In this document: piece after piece, positions 42,832 through 54,500 of the stretch
Numbering within the stretch: the stretch's first letter is position 1
Layout: each line of letters starts with the position of its first letter
From: Astropecten irregularis
Lineage: Eukaryota; Echinodermata; Asteroidea; Paxillosida; Astropectinidae
Assembly: GCA_963971285.1 (NCBI GenBank)
Contig: OZ020249.1
Location: 3,720,001-3,784,000, forward strand
DNA length: 64,000 nt
Direction: 5' to 3'
Program-made: the position numbers and the translations under genes
The notes under the pieces: generated by a model
Seen by the model: only the letters and a program-made list of their open reading frames with translations
The model's database searches: none
Told to the model about the DNA's origin: nothing

Positions 42832-43260
42832 GTCGTGCAAGAGGAGTTAGACCGGAAACAGAAGGACATCCAGCGACTCAACCGAGAATCCGAGGAGCTT
42901 GAGCAGAAGGGAGCCAAATCTGTCGTGGTGCCCTTACAGGTCAGGCTCAATGCCAAATGGCGGGAAATCGAGTCCCAGTTCCAGCAGTACCGTCGCCCTG
43001 TCGAGGAAGAGGTTCTCATTGAGAGGACTGTGACCACCATCCAGTCCACCTACCAGCTGGATGCCTCGCTGGAGGCCAACCTCACCTCGGCAGACTCGGC
43101 TGCAGTTGATGAGCCTCCTGTGGCCATGGCAGTCTTGGAGTTTCTGGAGGACGTGGAGAAGGTCTGGGTACGGATTCAGGAGGCCATGAAGGAGCTGGAA
43201 TCCCGGGAGCTGAACGGAGGAGCGTTTGATAGCTTCTCACTGCAAGAGGATCGCCTCAAG
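42832..43260 (+). CDS. DMD: Dystrophin exon 20: repeat-17 end and repeat-18 start
   Basis: Acceptor TTCAAG ends at 42831 and donor GTTAGT is at 43261; 143 codons, phase 0. EELDRKQKDIQRLNRESE, then LNAKWREIESQFQQYRR, then LQEDRLK at the end align collinearly with the vertebrate IDRELQKKKEELNAV, KRWREIESKFAQFRR and KQEESLK. The next exon was not found before the window end. Confidence 0.93.
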
Positions 43261-43964
43261 GTTAGTTTCTTTACGATTCCTTCTCTGGACAGTTATTCTC
43301 TGAACTTTGGTTTCGGAAGACCCTAGCACTAACGATATCATGGAGACTTTGTGTTCAGACTTTGGTGTTGTCATTTGTAAATTTGTGGGTGAGACTTGTT
43401 CTCCACAATGTGAACGCACCTTTATATCTTTCATATACAACAGCTCTACTCCGTAAACCGGAAGACATCAAATTCAATTTCCTGTAGTAATTGGATTTTT
43501 TACACAGGAACCTAGCATGTGCAGGTGAAAAGGTTAATGTGGCCTTTTGTCCTGTAGTGTTATTTGGGCCGGGGTCTCCACAGTTACCATACGTACATAG
43601 GCCATCCTGCATAACCCTTGTAATAATGTAAAAGACACTACAGAATGTACTGTGATATGCATTGGAAACATGCATGAATCTTAATGCACAATGACAAGGG
43701 AAGCTTTGTCACTTATTAGTGTAATGTCACAGAGAATCCACCTACATGTATCTGGGGCCTTTCTCAAAGCTCTGCTCCGGCTCCGGCTTTGTCTCTGTTT
43801 TCATATGCTGAAAATATAGGTTTTCCATTGAAGCTGAAGCTCTGTTGTCCTTTTCAAACCGGAGAATCTACTTCATGACTGCAGCCAAAAGCCTCTATTT
43901 GGATTCCTGTAATTTTGAAATAGATTCACTAAATGGAAGTGGAGCCAGAGCCTGAGCCGGAGCC

Positions 43965-45624
43965 GGGCCCAATTTCATGGAACCAGTTACAGCCTATTTT
44001 TGTGCTTACGGGCACTGCTACGCGTGTAATCTATTTCATGGAATCCGTAAGCAAGACTCTCGGTTAGCAAAGAATGTCTAGGGTAACCAGGCGCGGATCC
44101 AGGATTTTTCAAGACGGGGGGCACACTCAAAGTGAAACCTCTGAATGTCAATTTTCCCTACCTCCATGGTACATGGACGAAGATCCAATGTAGCGCCTAT
44201 ACATACATGTACATGTATTATCACAAATTTGCAGTGGTATCCTATCGGTTGAGGTTTGACGATCCTTTGAAGCACTAATAACTATCATGACACAATATTG
44301 TGTTAAAAAAAACCATTGCAAAGCCACGGCGTGGGGTGCGGGGCCCGGTTAAGGGCCCCGAAAATTTTTTGGATATTAGATGTTCTCTGATGAATTCTAG
44401 AGTATTTCTGGGCCCTTTTTGATAGCTTTTTGCCATGAAAATAGGATGGAATTTTTTCTTTTTATTTCTAATTTAGGATCTTAGAGACAATTAACCAAAG
44501 GATGTTTATATTTTGGGATGGTAAATTTGTTTTCATACAGTTTTCATTTAGACGAAGGATAAAAAGGAAATAATCATTCCGCCATAAAATTTCTTTGAAC
44601 AATATTAAGAAATATTAAACAAATATATTATAAAGCCATGAGTTGCACCCGTTTTGAAGAAACACGGCCATTTTTTTGTACCAGTTATCTGGCGGCCGCA
44701 GCTACAAAAACCATTCACACCAGAGGCAAAGAAATGTTTTTACGCAACCGCGAAATGTGATAATATTCACACCCGATGTCAAATAAATATATTCATCTGG
44801 CACTAATGGGCTTCCGTACAAAGCTGTGTAGTCGACACTTTGAAAATGTTTCATTTCTAAAAATTCAAATGAATTGCTTTTCAATAAACAAAGAATTTCC
44901 ACGAAAATCTAAATGAAATCCAGATAGAACGACGAGACATGTTCCTTTTTGTGCATGACACTGAAATCGCAGTGGTCACGGTTGTCCAGAACGAAGTCTC
45001 TGCCTTAATTTCCTTTCAAAAGTAAGAACAGTGTCCATTTATTTAGTGAAGTTAATAAGTGAGTGTTAGTTATTATGGACTAGAGGAAGGAAAATACAAG
45101 TTATGTTGGGATCACTGCTTATAAAGTGATTAGCAAGATTAGGAGGATCGGACTGTGCCGCCATCCGTACCGTACTTAAATCCACCACGTCTGTGTACAG
45201 TGAAAATGAGTTTTTGTTACCGTGCGCACTACTGGCAAAAAGGCGAGCCGAGACATTTGCCTATTGTCAGTTTTTCTTTGTGTGGCCGACAGAATGAACT
45301 GAAGAATGATGATTTTCTCCTCCTTCTCCCTTCTTTCTCCTTTTATTTTTTATTTCGTCAAATTTTACAGGGGGCACATTTTTTTTCCCTCGTCAAATTT
45401 GACCGGGGGGCACGTGCCCCCGCGGCCCACCCCTGGATCCGCGCGTGGTAACCGTGATCATTTTCTGCTAACACGCTGTCGTATGCATTCTGCTCAAATT
45501 CCTTGCTTACCGTTACCAAAAAGGAATCTCTTCCGTGAAATACGCTAACCGTAACCAAAAAAATCCTGCTACCGTAAGCGACAAATTTTTTGCTAACGGT
45601 AACGGATTCCATGAAATTGGGCCC
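43965..45624. mobile_element. Second-level transposon, ends GGGCCCAATTTCATGGAA
   Basis: 18-bp perfect inverted ends at 43965-43982 and 45607-45624. Terminal regions are rich in GTAACCG/CGGTAAC words. It carries a third element in its interior. Confidence 0.85.
44091..45444. mobile_element. Third-level transposon, ends GCGCGGATCCAGG
   Basis: 13-bp perfect ends GCGCGGATCCAGG (44091-44103) and CCTGGATCCGCGC (45432-45444), flanked by GGTAACC-like words. About 1.35 kb, no transposase frame recognised, so non-autonomous. Confidence 0.75.
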
Positions 45625-46135
45625 CGAGCTTTGAGAAAGGCCCCTTGCATCAATAGCACGGAACTCGACCCTATTCTGGGAAGTCTTCCCTTTGTTATGC
45701 TGCCCTCTGTTGGTAACTGACAGCCAGTATCATGAGGAAAATTGTAGAACATGGTTGGATTTCTTGATCTTAACAGACCAATATCACAGAATTGGGCAAA
45801 GTTGGAAGAATAAAATCTTCTTGTAACAATAGCAACGATTATTAATATCATAAATCAATTACAAACAGACAAAAGAGAACAAGGAATTTAAAAGAAGGAA
45901 GAAAAAAAAGTGATGAACTTTTTGCATTTTTAAGGAAGTGGTTATTTAATATTCTGTCTGGTATTAATGGCCAATTGTTGTGGCCGGAAAACGTTAATTA
46001 ACTTGTTGATCTGTTCCCATTGGAATCGTGCAGTACTGCATGGGTAATACCGGATGTTGAATCCCCTAACAAGGTTTGAAGTTAACAAGGTGTCTAGTCA
46101 TCATTGGATACTCTGGTTATTGTATCGGAAACATG

Positions 46136-46688
<553 letters not shown>

Positions 46689-47374
46689 GGTTGTTTTCTG
46701 TAGTAAACTCATAAAGCTGTTGCAATTAAATGAAAGATTTTGCTCCTTTTTTTCAAAGTGGAAGCCAAACCTTGTTTCAAAGTGCTGCTTCAAGCACTGA
46801 TGATACTGATCCCCCATACATGAAAATACTTACAAATCTTGATAAATGTAAATTCTGACAGATTTAGCATAAGTTCAAGCTTATATCTTAGTATTATTGA
46901 ACATTGATACTATCACAGAGCTTTTTTGTTATATAGGAAAGGCCATTTAATAGTAAAATATTTTGGAACGTCAAATCGTGAGCATGATATTTTTGTCAAA
47001 ACAGTTCAATGCGCCTTTTGGGGAAATGGAAAAGAAATTCAACTGAGGAGTAGGCATTTAATGTAATTGTGCATGCTATGCCAAATTACGTTTTGCAAGC
47101 GGCAATTATGCAGTGCACGCGGATTCCTAAGGTCATCGCCAGGTCACTTGACCTGATAAACTCTCAACCATATCCTCATCTCCATCTTCAATATGCCCGT
47201 AATTGACCACATTGAGCAGTGGTCATCCCCAGATTTCACTTGAGGTGTTATCTACACGCTTTAGTAGTCCGACATTCCTGCACATGCTAATTCTGGATAA
47301 TGAAATAGACCATCCATATCTCCCCCGGGGATCCCTGTAATCTACCACTTGTACGCACATTCCCCTTTAAATCA

Positions 47375-47624
47375 GGGGCCAATTTCATAGATCTGCTTAA
47401 GCACCCAAATTTGCTTACCGGTAAGCACCAAAAACCTTGGTGAATAAATCCAGTATGCCAGCCAGAACGCCTTGTGAATGTTATGCTCAGCAAACAATGG
47501 ATGAATACAAATCAAAAGCAGTAAAATGTTACGTGCAAATTTGGTTGGTAATCCTGTTTGATCAAGGGAGACTTCTCATGTTTAAGCAAAATTTTGTGCT
47601 TAGCAGCTCTGTGAAATTGGCCCC
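47375..47624. mobile_element. MITE, CCAATTTCAT family
   Basis: GGGGCCAATTTCATAGATCT against the inverted AGCTCTGTGAAATTGGCCCC, with inner AAGCACCCAAATTTGCTTA. 250 bp. Relative of 17024-17264. Confidence 0.8.
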
Positions 47625-48099
47625 GGATGGAAAGTTCATGTGATTCAGTGTATTACATTTTGCGTTATCGATGTAACAACGGCCGGGAAGACGTAGGCGG
47701 TTTCGATTACACACGCGCACAGTATGCAGGACCAGATGTAGGCCATCAAGCAAATAATATGGAATGATATGTAAACCGATAAACTACTTAGAATTTCATG
47801 AAATAAACATTGACTAGATGTTTGCCTGAAAACATGTTGTTTCTATATACTGCACCAATATTGCATATCTCAGCTTTTTTAGGTTAATCAATATTATCGG
47901 CTGATGTTGGCGTACAGATGTAGTCATTTTTTCCCTGATGTAAAAATTTCATGGCCCAAATTTTAAAAAAGAAAATAGAATAAATATGTTTTCGGTTCCT
48001 AGTTTTCTGCTCAAATAGACAACTGTAGTGTAAATGGATTATTATATATTGATTAAAAAGCCGCATCCTCTTTGAGCGATTCCCCATACTGTTTCTCAG

Positions 48100-48175
48100 G
48101 TTGCAGCATTGCTAATGCTGCACATGTCTTAAATGATCCTTGGGATATAGCGGTGTGTGAGTGGTTTCATGACTT
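48100..48175. repeat. Dispersed repeat with GCAGCATTGCTAATGCTGC palindrome
   Basis: Inverse copy of 17450-17521, followed by AAATGATCCTTGGGATATAG and GGTTTCATGACTTC. Confidence 0.65.
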
Positions 48176-49188
48176 CTATTTGCCTATTTTGGGGGCAAAG
48201 GCAGTTGGTATATGTTTTCTGTGGTTGATAGGTGCATGAAGGACCCATGATATATGCATGTAAGTAATACACCGCCGGCCGGTAGGTACACACAAAGAGA
48301 TCCGGTTTGATTAAAGGAATCTCAATACTCTGTCAGCTAGCCAGGATGATTAATAACCTCATGTTATTACCTGTGTGTCTATGTATCTTCACCTTGGTTC
48401 CACGAGGCTGGGTTATTAGGTAAACTGCAATGAGTTTGACCCTATTAAGAATGCATGTAGTACGTGAGACACACAAGCCGACATGTGTCCATTGATTCTG
48501 CCTTGATTGACTTGGTTCCAAGTTCCATCACATTATTGTTTCACACTCATGTCTCCTCTTAGGGCTCAACAGCCTAAATTTCCCCCCAAATAGTCTTACT
48601 CAGGGTAGTATGTACATTCAAAATTCTACTTGACTTTGATACTGGTCGGCCAAGCCACTGAAAAGCCTGAACCAAGGCCCAGGCCTTCTGGCCTAAAATC
48701 CTCCTCTTGTCAGCCCTGAATTTAACTAGATAAACTTGCTTAAAATCGATAGTGCCCCGGCTTCTGGATACTGTCCATGATCAATGTAGTCTCAATATGT
48801 CAATCAGGTTTAAGCGCCAAATATGATCCAGGGACATAGTAGGGGCTTGATTGTTCAAGGATAGAGATTATAGAAGCCCAAGAGTCTGAGCAAATTCCAT
48901 GTCCAGCCTGGCTTTCCAGTGGCAAGGCCCAACCACTAGTATGAATGTTGTTTTTTTCCTTTGTGTAATCATAATTGATGATGTGACGTGAAAAATGTCT
49001 TTCTCCAAATCAGCCTGAGATACTCAACCTAAAATTGTCACAACTCTCTCTATGGAAGGGTCTGTATAAAAAATTATGAGTAAAGGCTTCAGATCCTTGT
49101 GGTTGAAGCCTCGACTTCCCACAAGCTTTGAGTCATGATTGATTGAAAGTAAACTCGAATCAAGTCTACACCGCAGTGCCGCAACAAT

Positions 49189-49380
49189 GGAACGCCACTA
49201 TAACGAACACTGGTATACTGAACATTTTGCGACATTGAACATCATCCTTGGCTCCGATTTTTTATGTACAATGTATAGGCCTGATAGACACAGTGTTCAA
49301 TACATGTATTATGAACGATTACTATAATGAACAATTTTCCGGTGCATCCCGGTGTGCTCGTTAAAGTGCCGTTCCACTAT
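49189..49380. mobile_element. MITE, GAACGCCACTATAACGAAC family
   Basis: The left end GGAACGCCACTATAACGAAC and right end AAGTGCCGTTCCACTATA are partly inverted; ATTATGAACGATTACTATAATG lies inside, broken into shorter matches. Related to 6706-7192. Confidence 0.55.
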
Positions 49381-49566
49381 ACATGCAGCTAGTCTTGAAT
49401 CAAGACTCTTAATAATCCCACCCACTGCAGAGATCTTCTTCTTATCGATTCCACACACATCAGATGTTGTGTTTCAGCCTAAGCTGGACCATGGAGGAAG
49501 GAAAGCTTCCTCCATGGCTGGACACAGCTCCTAGCAATATCATTGTACTCTGCAAGGTCCTCAGCT

Positions 49567-49637
49567 TTGCATTTGTGCTCCAATAGAGGATACTATGGAG
49601 CACCTCTTGAAGTGTCCTCTATTGGAGCACAAATGCT
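49567..49637. repeat. Short inverted repeat (hairpin), 22-bp arms
   Basis: GCATTTGTGCTCCAATAGAG and its inverse CTCTATTGGAGCACAAATGC are about 25 bp apart. A further palindrome, GGAAGGAAAGCTTCC, lies at 49495-49510. Confidence 0.8.
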
Positions 49638-49985
49638 GCAGAGATAAAGTTCTGGAACAACCCTTGAGAAGTTAGCCTGATGCGATTCTAATCCTGTCGC
49701 GGCTTGGGCCCTCCCATGGTCCTTGTCAAGGATGTCTCCTCCCTCCCTGCAGCTGATTAACCAGTCTAATTACACAGTGGTTCAGGTGGTCTGATGATGA
49801 GTGCTCACTGAGATCATCCCAGACTGATGGCAAACAAGTGTGTCTTTACATGAGACCCACGTATCACAAAACATTCATGTGATTACAAGTCATTAATCTT
49901 TAGTTTGTCGTATTCATGTTCATGTCAGATGTTCTCTTCAAAGTCCAATTAGAGATCCTCCAATATGTTGGGTAAATGAGCTTAA

Positions 49986-50314
49986 AGGTAGTATCATACT
50001 TTGGTAAGAAACCAAATCAGAAATGTTCACAGATTTACGTATAACTTACAGGGTATGAAGATGGTGGTAATAGAAACATACCGTTAAAATGTTTCTGCCT
50101 AAAATGCTGTATTTATCCAGAAACTAGTCAAACAACGACCGGAAATCTTTTTGATCTTTTAAAAGATCAAAAATAAAAGAGAAAAGACTAGGAAATACTT
50201 TGGCCGTTTTTCACCGTTTTCTCAAAAAGTGGGCATCGTATGGGACTGAAATATTTTGATATTTTGCCCATGAATCTGTATTTCGTTGATAAAAACCAAA
50301 GTATGATATTACCT
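49986..50314. mobile_element. TTAA-type MITE, near-complete copy
   Basis: TTAA at 49982-49985, then AGGTAGTATCATACTTTGGT; right end ACCAAAGTATGATATTACCT followed by TGAA, a decayed TTAA. Central palindrome GATCTTTTAAAAGATC. Confidence 0.8.
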
Positions 50315-50319
50315 TGAAA

Positions 50320-51595
50320 TTAAAACATGTGAGACCACTCTGAAGTTTGTAGGCGTGGTCTCTCTACTCACACCCTTAGCTGGATATTTTCAGTATAGGT
50401 GGGCATCATCATATTGTTCGAGTAGCACATAGAGTAGACCAGTTGTATGACAGTTTATGAGTAACATGATTCTGACTGGCTCGGCTCCCTAAAGCAAAGT
50501 CAGTTGACCACATCGTGGACCAACATCAGACAGTCATGCATGTTAAGGCCTTTTCACACTATCTCCTTTTCGATCCGTGTTGAAACCGACCCGGATCCAC
50601 CTCGGTTCAGCCCGTCAAGTTTTTGAACCGGATCAAAGAGATGCAACATTCACACTTTTATGGTGAACCGGCTCATACAACACAGATCACGCGTCACACG
50701 GCCCAGAATGCAGTTTGGAACCGAGTTGGGATTTTCTATCACATTGACTAACATTTAGGCAGGTCTCCCCTGAAGTATATGTATGCAGTGCAGTTCAGGA
50801 AAACATATCTTCTTAAAGCATGCCTAAAGACATGGCTGAATTTTAGGCAGTATAACACTGGATATACCAAAACCTTTTTAAAAATTTCCAAATATTGAAA
50901 AAAAATTCTTTCTTTTTAATTTATTGTATTAAAAAAGAGTCCATCAGAGACATGGCATTTTCCTTCATGTAAAGAAATTTGATCTCCTATATCTCACTTC
51001 AGGTGGCATCATGTTACCAAAAAAATATCCCCCTTCAGCAAAAAAATATCCCTCTTCAGCAAAAAAATATCCAAACAAAAAAAAGAGGGAATTTTTTTGT
51101 TTTTGTGCCCGCAAAGAGTTGAATGCAATTAATAGGCTTAGCGCTTGAAAGTGTTGTATTACCAGTAGTGAATCCATTACAAAAACAAACCGCTTTGAAA
51201 CATGGAGGTAAAATGTATGCTTTATTTTACTGCAGGATGCTCAGTTTCCTCTGCTTAAAGTTCATCGTTCCATCCTGAGATGTGATCGGATCCGATTTCC
51301 CTTTTTTTAAGTGGAATGTACTGTGAAACAAGCACTTGCCCACACACACTCAATGGATCATCTTTCCCAATGTTTTTTGTTTCCAACTTTTCTATAGCAA
51401 AACCTCTTTTACCAGTATTCTCCATCCAGTGTATATTTACTCGGAGGAAAACTTGTGGAATTTAAAAAAGATCGTTAAATTCTGTGCATGGCAAGAAGAA
51501 TTGCTAAATATATAGAAAGGTTGTCCAGTAGTTTTGAGTGATATGACGTGTTGGAGTTGAGTCCTCAAATCCTAGTACTTCAAGGTCAGAGTACT
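50320..51595. other. Intron sequence, no gene seen
   Basis: Contains the repeat copy at 50547-50650 and three AAAAAAATATCC words at 51020-51075. No coding signal. Confidence 0.5.
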
Positions 51596-54500
51596 GGGCC
51601 GAGACTGCGCACATTACTGGCGAGTGCGAGTCCAGGGTATCGAGTACGAGTATATATATTTAAGGTCGAGTAAAGGGCCGAGACTGCGCACATTACTGGC
51701 GAGTGCGAGTCCAGGGTATCAAGTACGAGTATATATATTTAAGGTCGAGTAAAGGGCCGAGACTGCGCACATTACTGGCGAGTGCGAGTCCAGGGTATCG
51801 AGTACGAGTATATATATTTAAGGTCGAGTAAAGGGCCGAGACTGCGCACATTACTGGCGAGTCCGAGTCCAGGGTATCGAGTACGAGTATATATATTTAA
51901 GGTCGAGTAAAGGGCCGAGACTGCGCACATTACTGGCGAGTGCGAGTCCAGGGTATCAAGTACGAGTATATATATTTAAGGTCGAGTAAAGGGCCGAGAC
52001 TGCGCACATTACTGGCGAGTGCGAGTCCAGGGTATCGAGTACGAGTATATATATTTAAGGTCGAGTAAAGGGCCGAGACTGCGCACATTACTGGCGAGTG
52101 CGAGTCCAGGGTATCGAGTACGAGTATATATATTTAAGGTCGAGTAAAAGGCCGAGACTGCGCACATTACTGGCGAGTGCGAGTCCAGGGTATCGAGTAC
52201 GAGTATATATATTTAAGGTCGAGTAAAGGGCCGAGACTGCGCACATTACTGGCGAGTGCGAGTCCAGGGTATCGAGTACGAGTATATATATTTAAGGTAG
52301 AGTAAAGGGCCGAGACTGCGCACATTACTGGCGAGTGCGAGTCCAGGGTATCGAGTACGAGTATATATATTTAAGGTCGAGTAAAGGGCCGAGACTGCGC
52401 ACATTACTGGCGAGTGCGAGTCCAGGGTATCAAGTACGAGTATATATATTTAAGGTCGAGTAAAGGGCCGAGACTGCGCACATTACTGGCGAGTGCGAGT
52501 CCAGGGTATCGAGTACGAGTATATATATTTAAGGTCGAGTAAAGGGCCGAGACTGCGCACATTACTGGCGAGTCCGAGTCCAGGGTATCGAGTACGAGTA
52601 TATATATTTAAGGTCGAGTAAAGGGCCGAGACTGCGCACATTACTGGCGAGTGCGAGTCCAGGGTATCAAGTACGAGTATATATATTTAAGGTCGAGTAA
52701 AGGGCCGAGACTGCGCACATTACTGGCGAGTGCGAGTCCAGGGTATCGAGTACGAGTATATATATTTAAGGTCGAGTAAAGGGCCGAGACTGCGCACATT
52801 ACTGGCGAGTGCGAGTCCAGGGTATCGAGTACGAGTATATATATTTAAGGTCGAGTAAAAGGCCGAGACTGCGCACATTACTGGCGAGTGCGAGTCCAGG
52901 GTATCGAGTACGAGTATATATATTTAAGGTCGAGTAAAGGGCCGAGACTGCGCACATTACTGGCGAGTGCGAGTCCAGGGTATCGAGTACGAGTATATAT
53001 ATTTAAGGTAGAGTAAAGGGCCGAGACTGCGCACATTACTGGCGAGTGCGAGTCCAGGGTATCGAGTACGAGTATATATATTTAAGGTCGAGTAAAGGGC
53101 CGAGACTGCGCACATTACTGGCGAGTGCGAGTCCGAGTCCAGGGTATCGAGTACGAGTATATATATTTAAGGTCGAGTAAAAGGCCGAGACTGCGCACAT
53201 TACTGGCGAGTGCGAGTCCAGGGTATCGAGTACGAGTATATATATTTAAGGTCGAGTAAAGGGCCGAGACTGCGCACATTACTGGCGAGTGCGAGTCCAG
53301 GGTATCGAGTACGAGTATATATATTTAAGGTCGAGTAAAAGGCCGAGACTGCGCACATTACTGGCGAGTGCGAGTCCAGGGTATCGAGTACGAGTATATA
53401 TATTTAAGGTAGAGTAAAGGGCCGAGACTGCGCACATTACTGGCGAGTGCGAGTCCAGGGTATCGAGTACGAGTATATATATTTAAGGTAGAGTAAAGGG
53501 CCGAGACTGCGCACATTACTGGCGAGTGCGAGTCCGAGTCCAGGGTATCGAGTACGAGTATATATATTTAAGGTCGAGTAAAGGGCCGAGACTGCGCACA
53601 TTACTGGCGAGTGCGAGTCCAGGGTATCGAGTACGAGTATATATATTTAAGGTCGAGTAAAAGGGCCGAGACTGCGCACATTACTGGCGAGTGCGAGTCC
53701 AGGGTATCGAGTACGAGTATATATATTTAAGGTCGAGTAAAGGGCCGAGACTGCGCACATTACTGGCGAGTGCGAGTCCAGGGTATCAAGTACGAGTATA
53801 TATATTTAAGGTCGAGTAAACGGCCGAGAATGCGCACATTAGTGGCGAGTGCGAGTCCAGGGTATCGAGTACGAGTATATATATTTAAGGTCGAGTAAAC
53901 GGCCGAGAATGCGCACATTAGTGGCGAGTGCGAGTCCAGGGTATCGAGTACGAGTATATATATTTAAGGTCGAGTAAAGGGCCGAGACTGCGCACATTAC
54001 TGGCGAGTGCGAGTCCAGGGTATCGAGTACGAGTATATATATTTAAGGTCGAGTAAAGGGCCGAGACTGCGCACATTACTGGCGAGTGCGAGTCCAGGGT
54101 ATCGAGTACGAGTATATATATTTAAGGTCGAGTAGAGGGCCGAGACTGCGCACATTACTGGCGAGTGCGAGTCCAGGGTATCGAGTACGAGTATATATAT
54201 TTAAGGTCGAGTAGAGGGCCGAGACTGCGCACATTACTGGCGAGTGCGAGTCCAGGGTATCGAGTACCAGTATATATATTTAAGGTCGAGTAAAGGGCCG
54301 AGACTGCGCACATTACTGGCGAGTGCGAGTCCAGGGTATCAAGTACGAGTATATATATTTAAGGTCGAGTAAAGGGCCGAGACTGCGCACATTACTGGCG
54401 AGTGCGAGTCCAGGGTATCGAGTACGAGTATATATATTTAAGGTCGAGTAAAGGGCCGAGACTGCGCACATTACTGGCGAGTGCGAGTCCGAGTCCAGGG

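Larger units (their letters stand above)
27..43260 (+). other. DMD: Dystrophin/utrophin orthologue, central rod part (20 exons, partial at both ends)
   Basis: Twenty exons join into one 1787-residue open frame. All introns have GT-AG ends. The translation resembles vertebrate dystrophin collinearly, most clearly in exon 14 (VIKTGR motif, then NPAELTERL), exons 16-17 (PWLTEAE, then LISLNQRW), exon 19 (RWHRYQVEVKETEEW) and exon 20 (KWREIESQFQQYRR). Known family role: a cytoplasmic spectrin-repeat rod linking actin to the membrane dystroglycan complex. The CH domains and the WW-EF-ZZ carboxy end are not in the window. Orthology is inferred from remembered family sequence, so dystrophin and utrophin cannot be separated; an invertebrate would normally have one pre-duplication gene. 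Nineteen junctions are seen, 18 of them in phase 0. Confidence 0.9.
43754..45644. mobile_element. GGCTCC-ended MITE with 19-bp perfect ends, split by a nested element
   Basis: GGGGCCTTTCTCAAAGCTC at 43754-43772 is exactly inverted at 45626-45644. The left body (43773-43964) matches the MITE family of 28744 and 63423 in reverse orientation, including TATGCTGAAAATATAGG and TGAAGCTGAAGCTCTG. The second element sits next to its right end. Confidence 0.85.
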
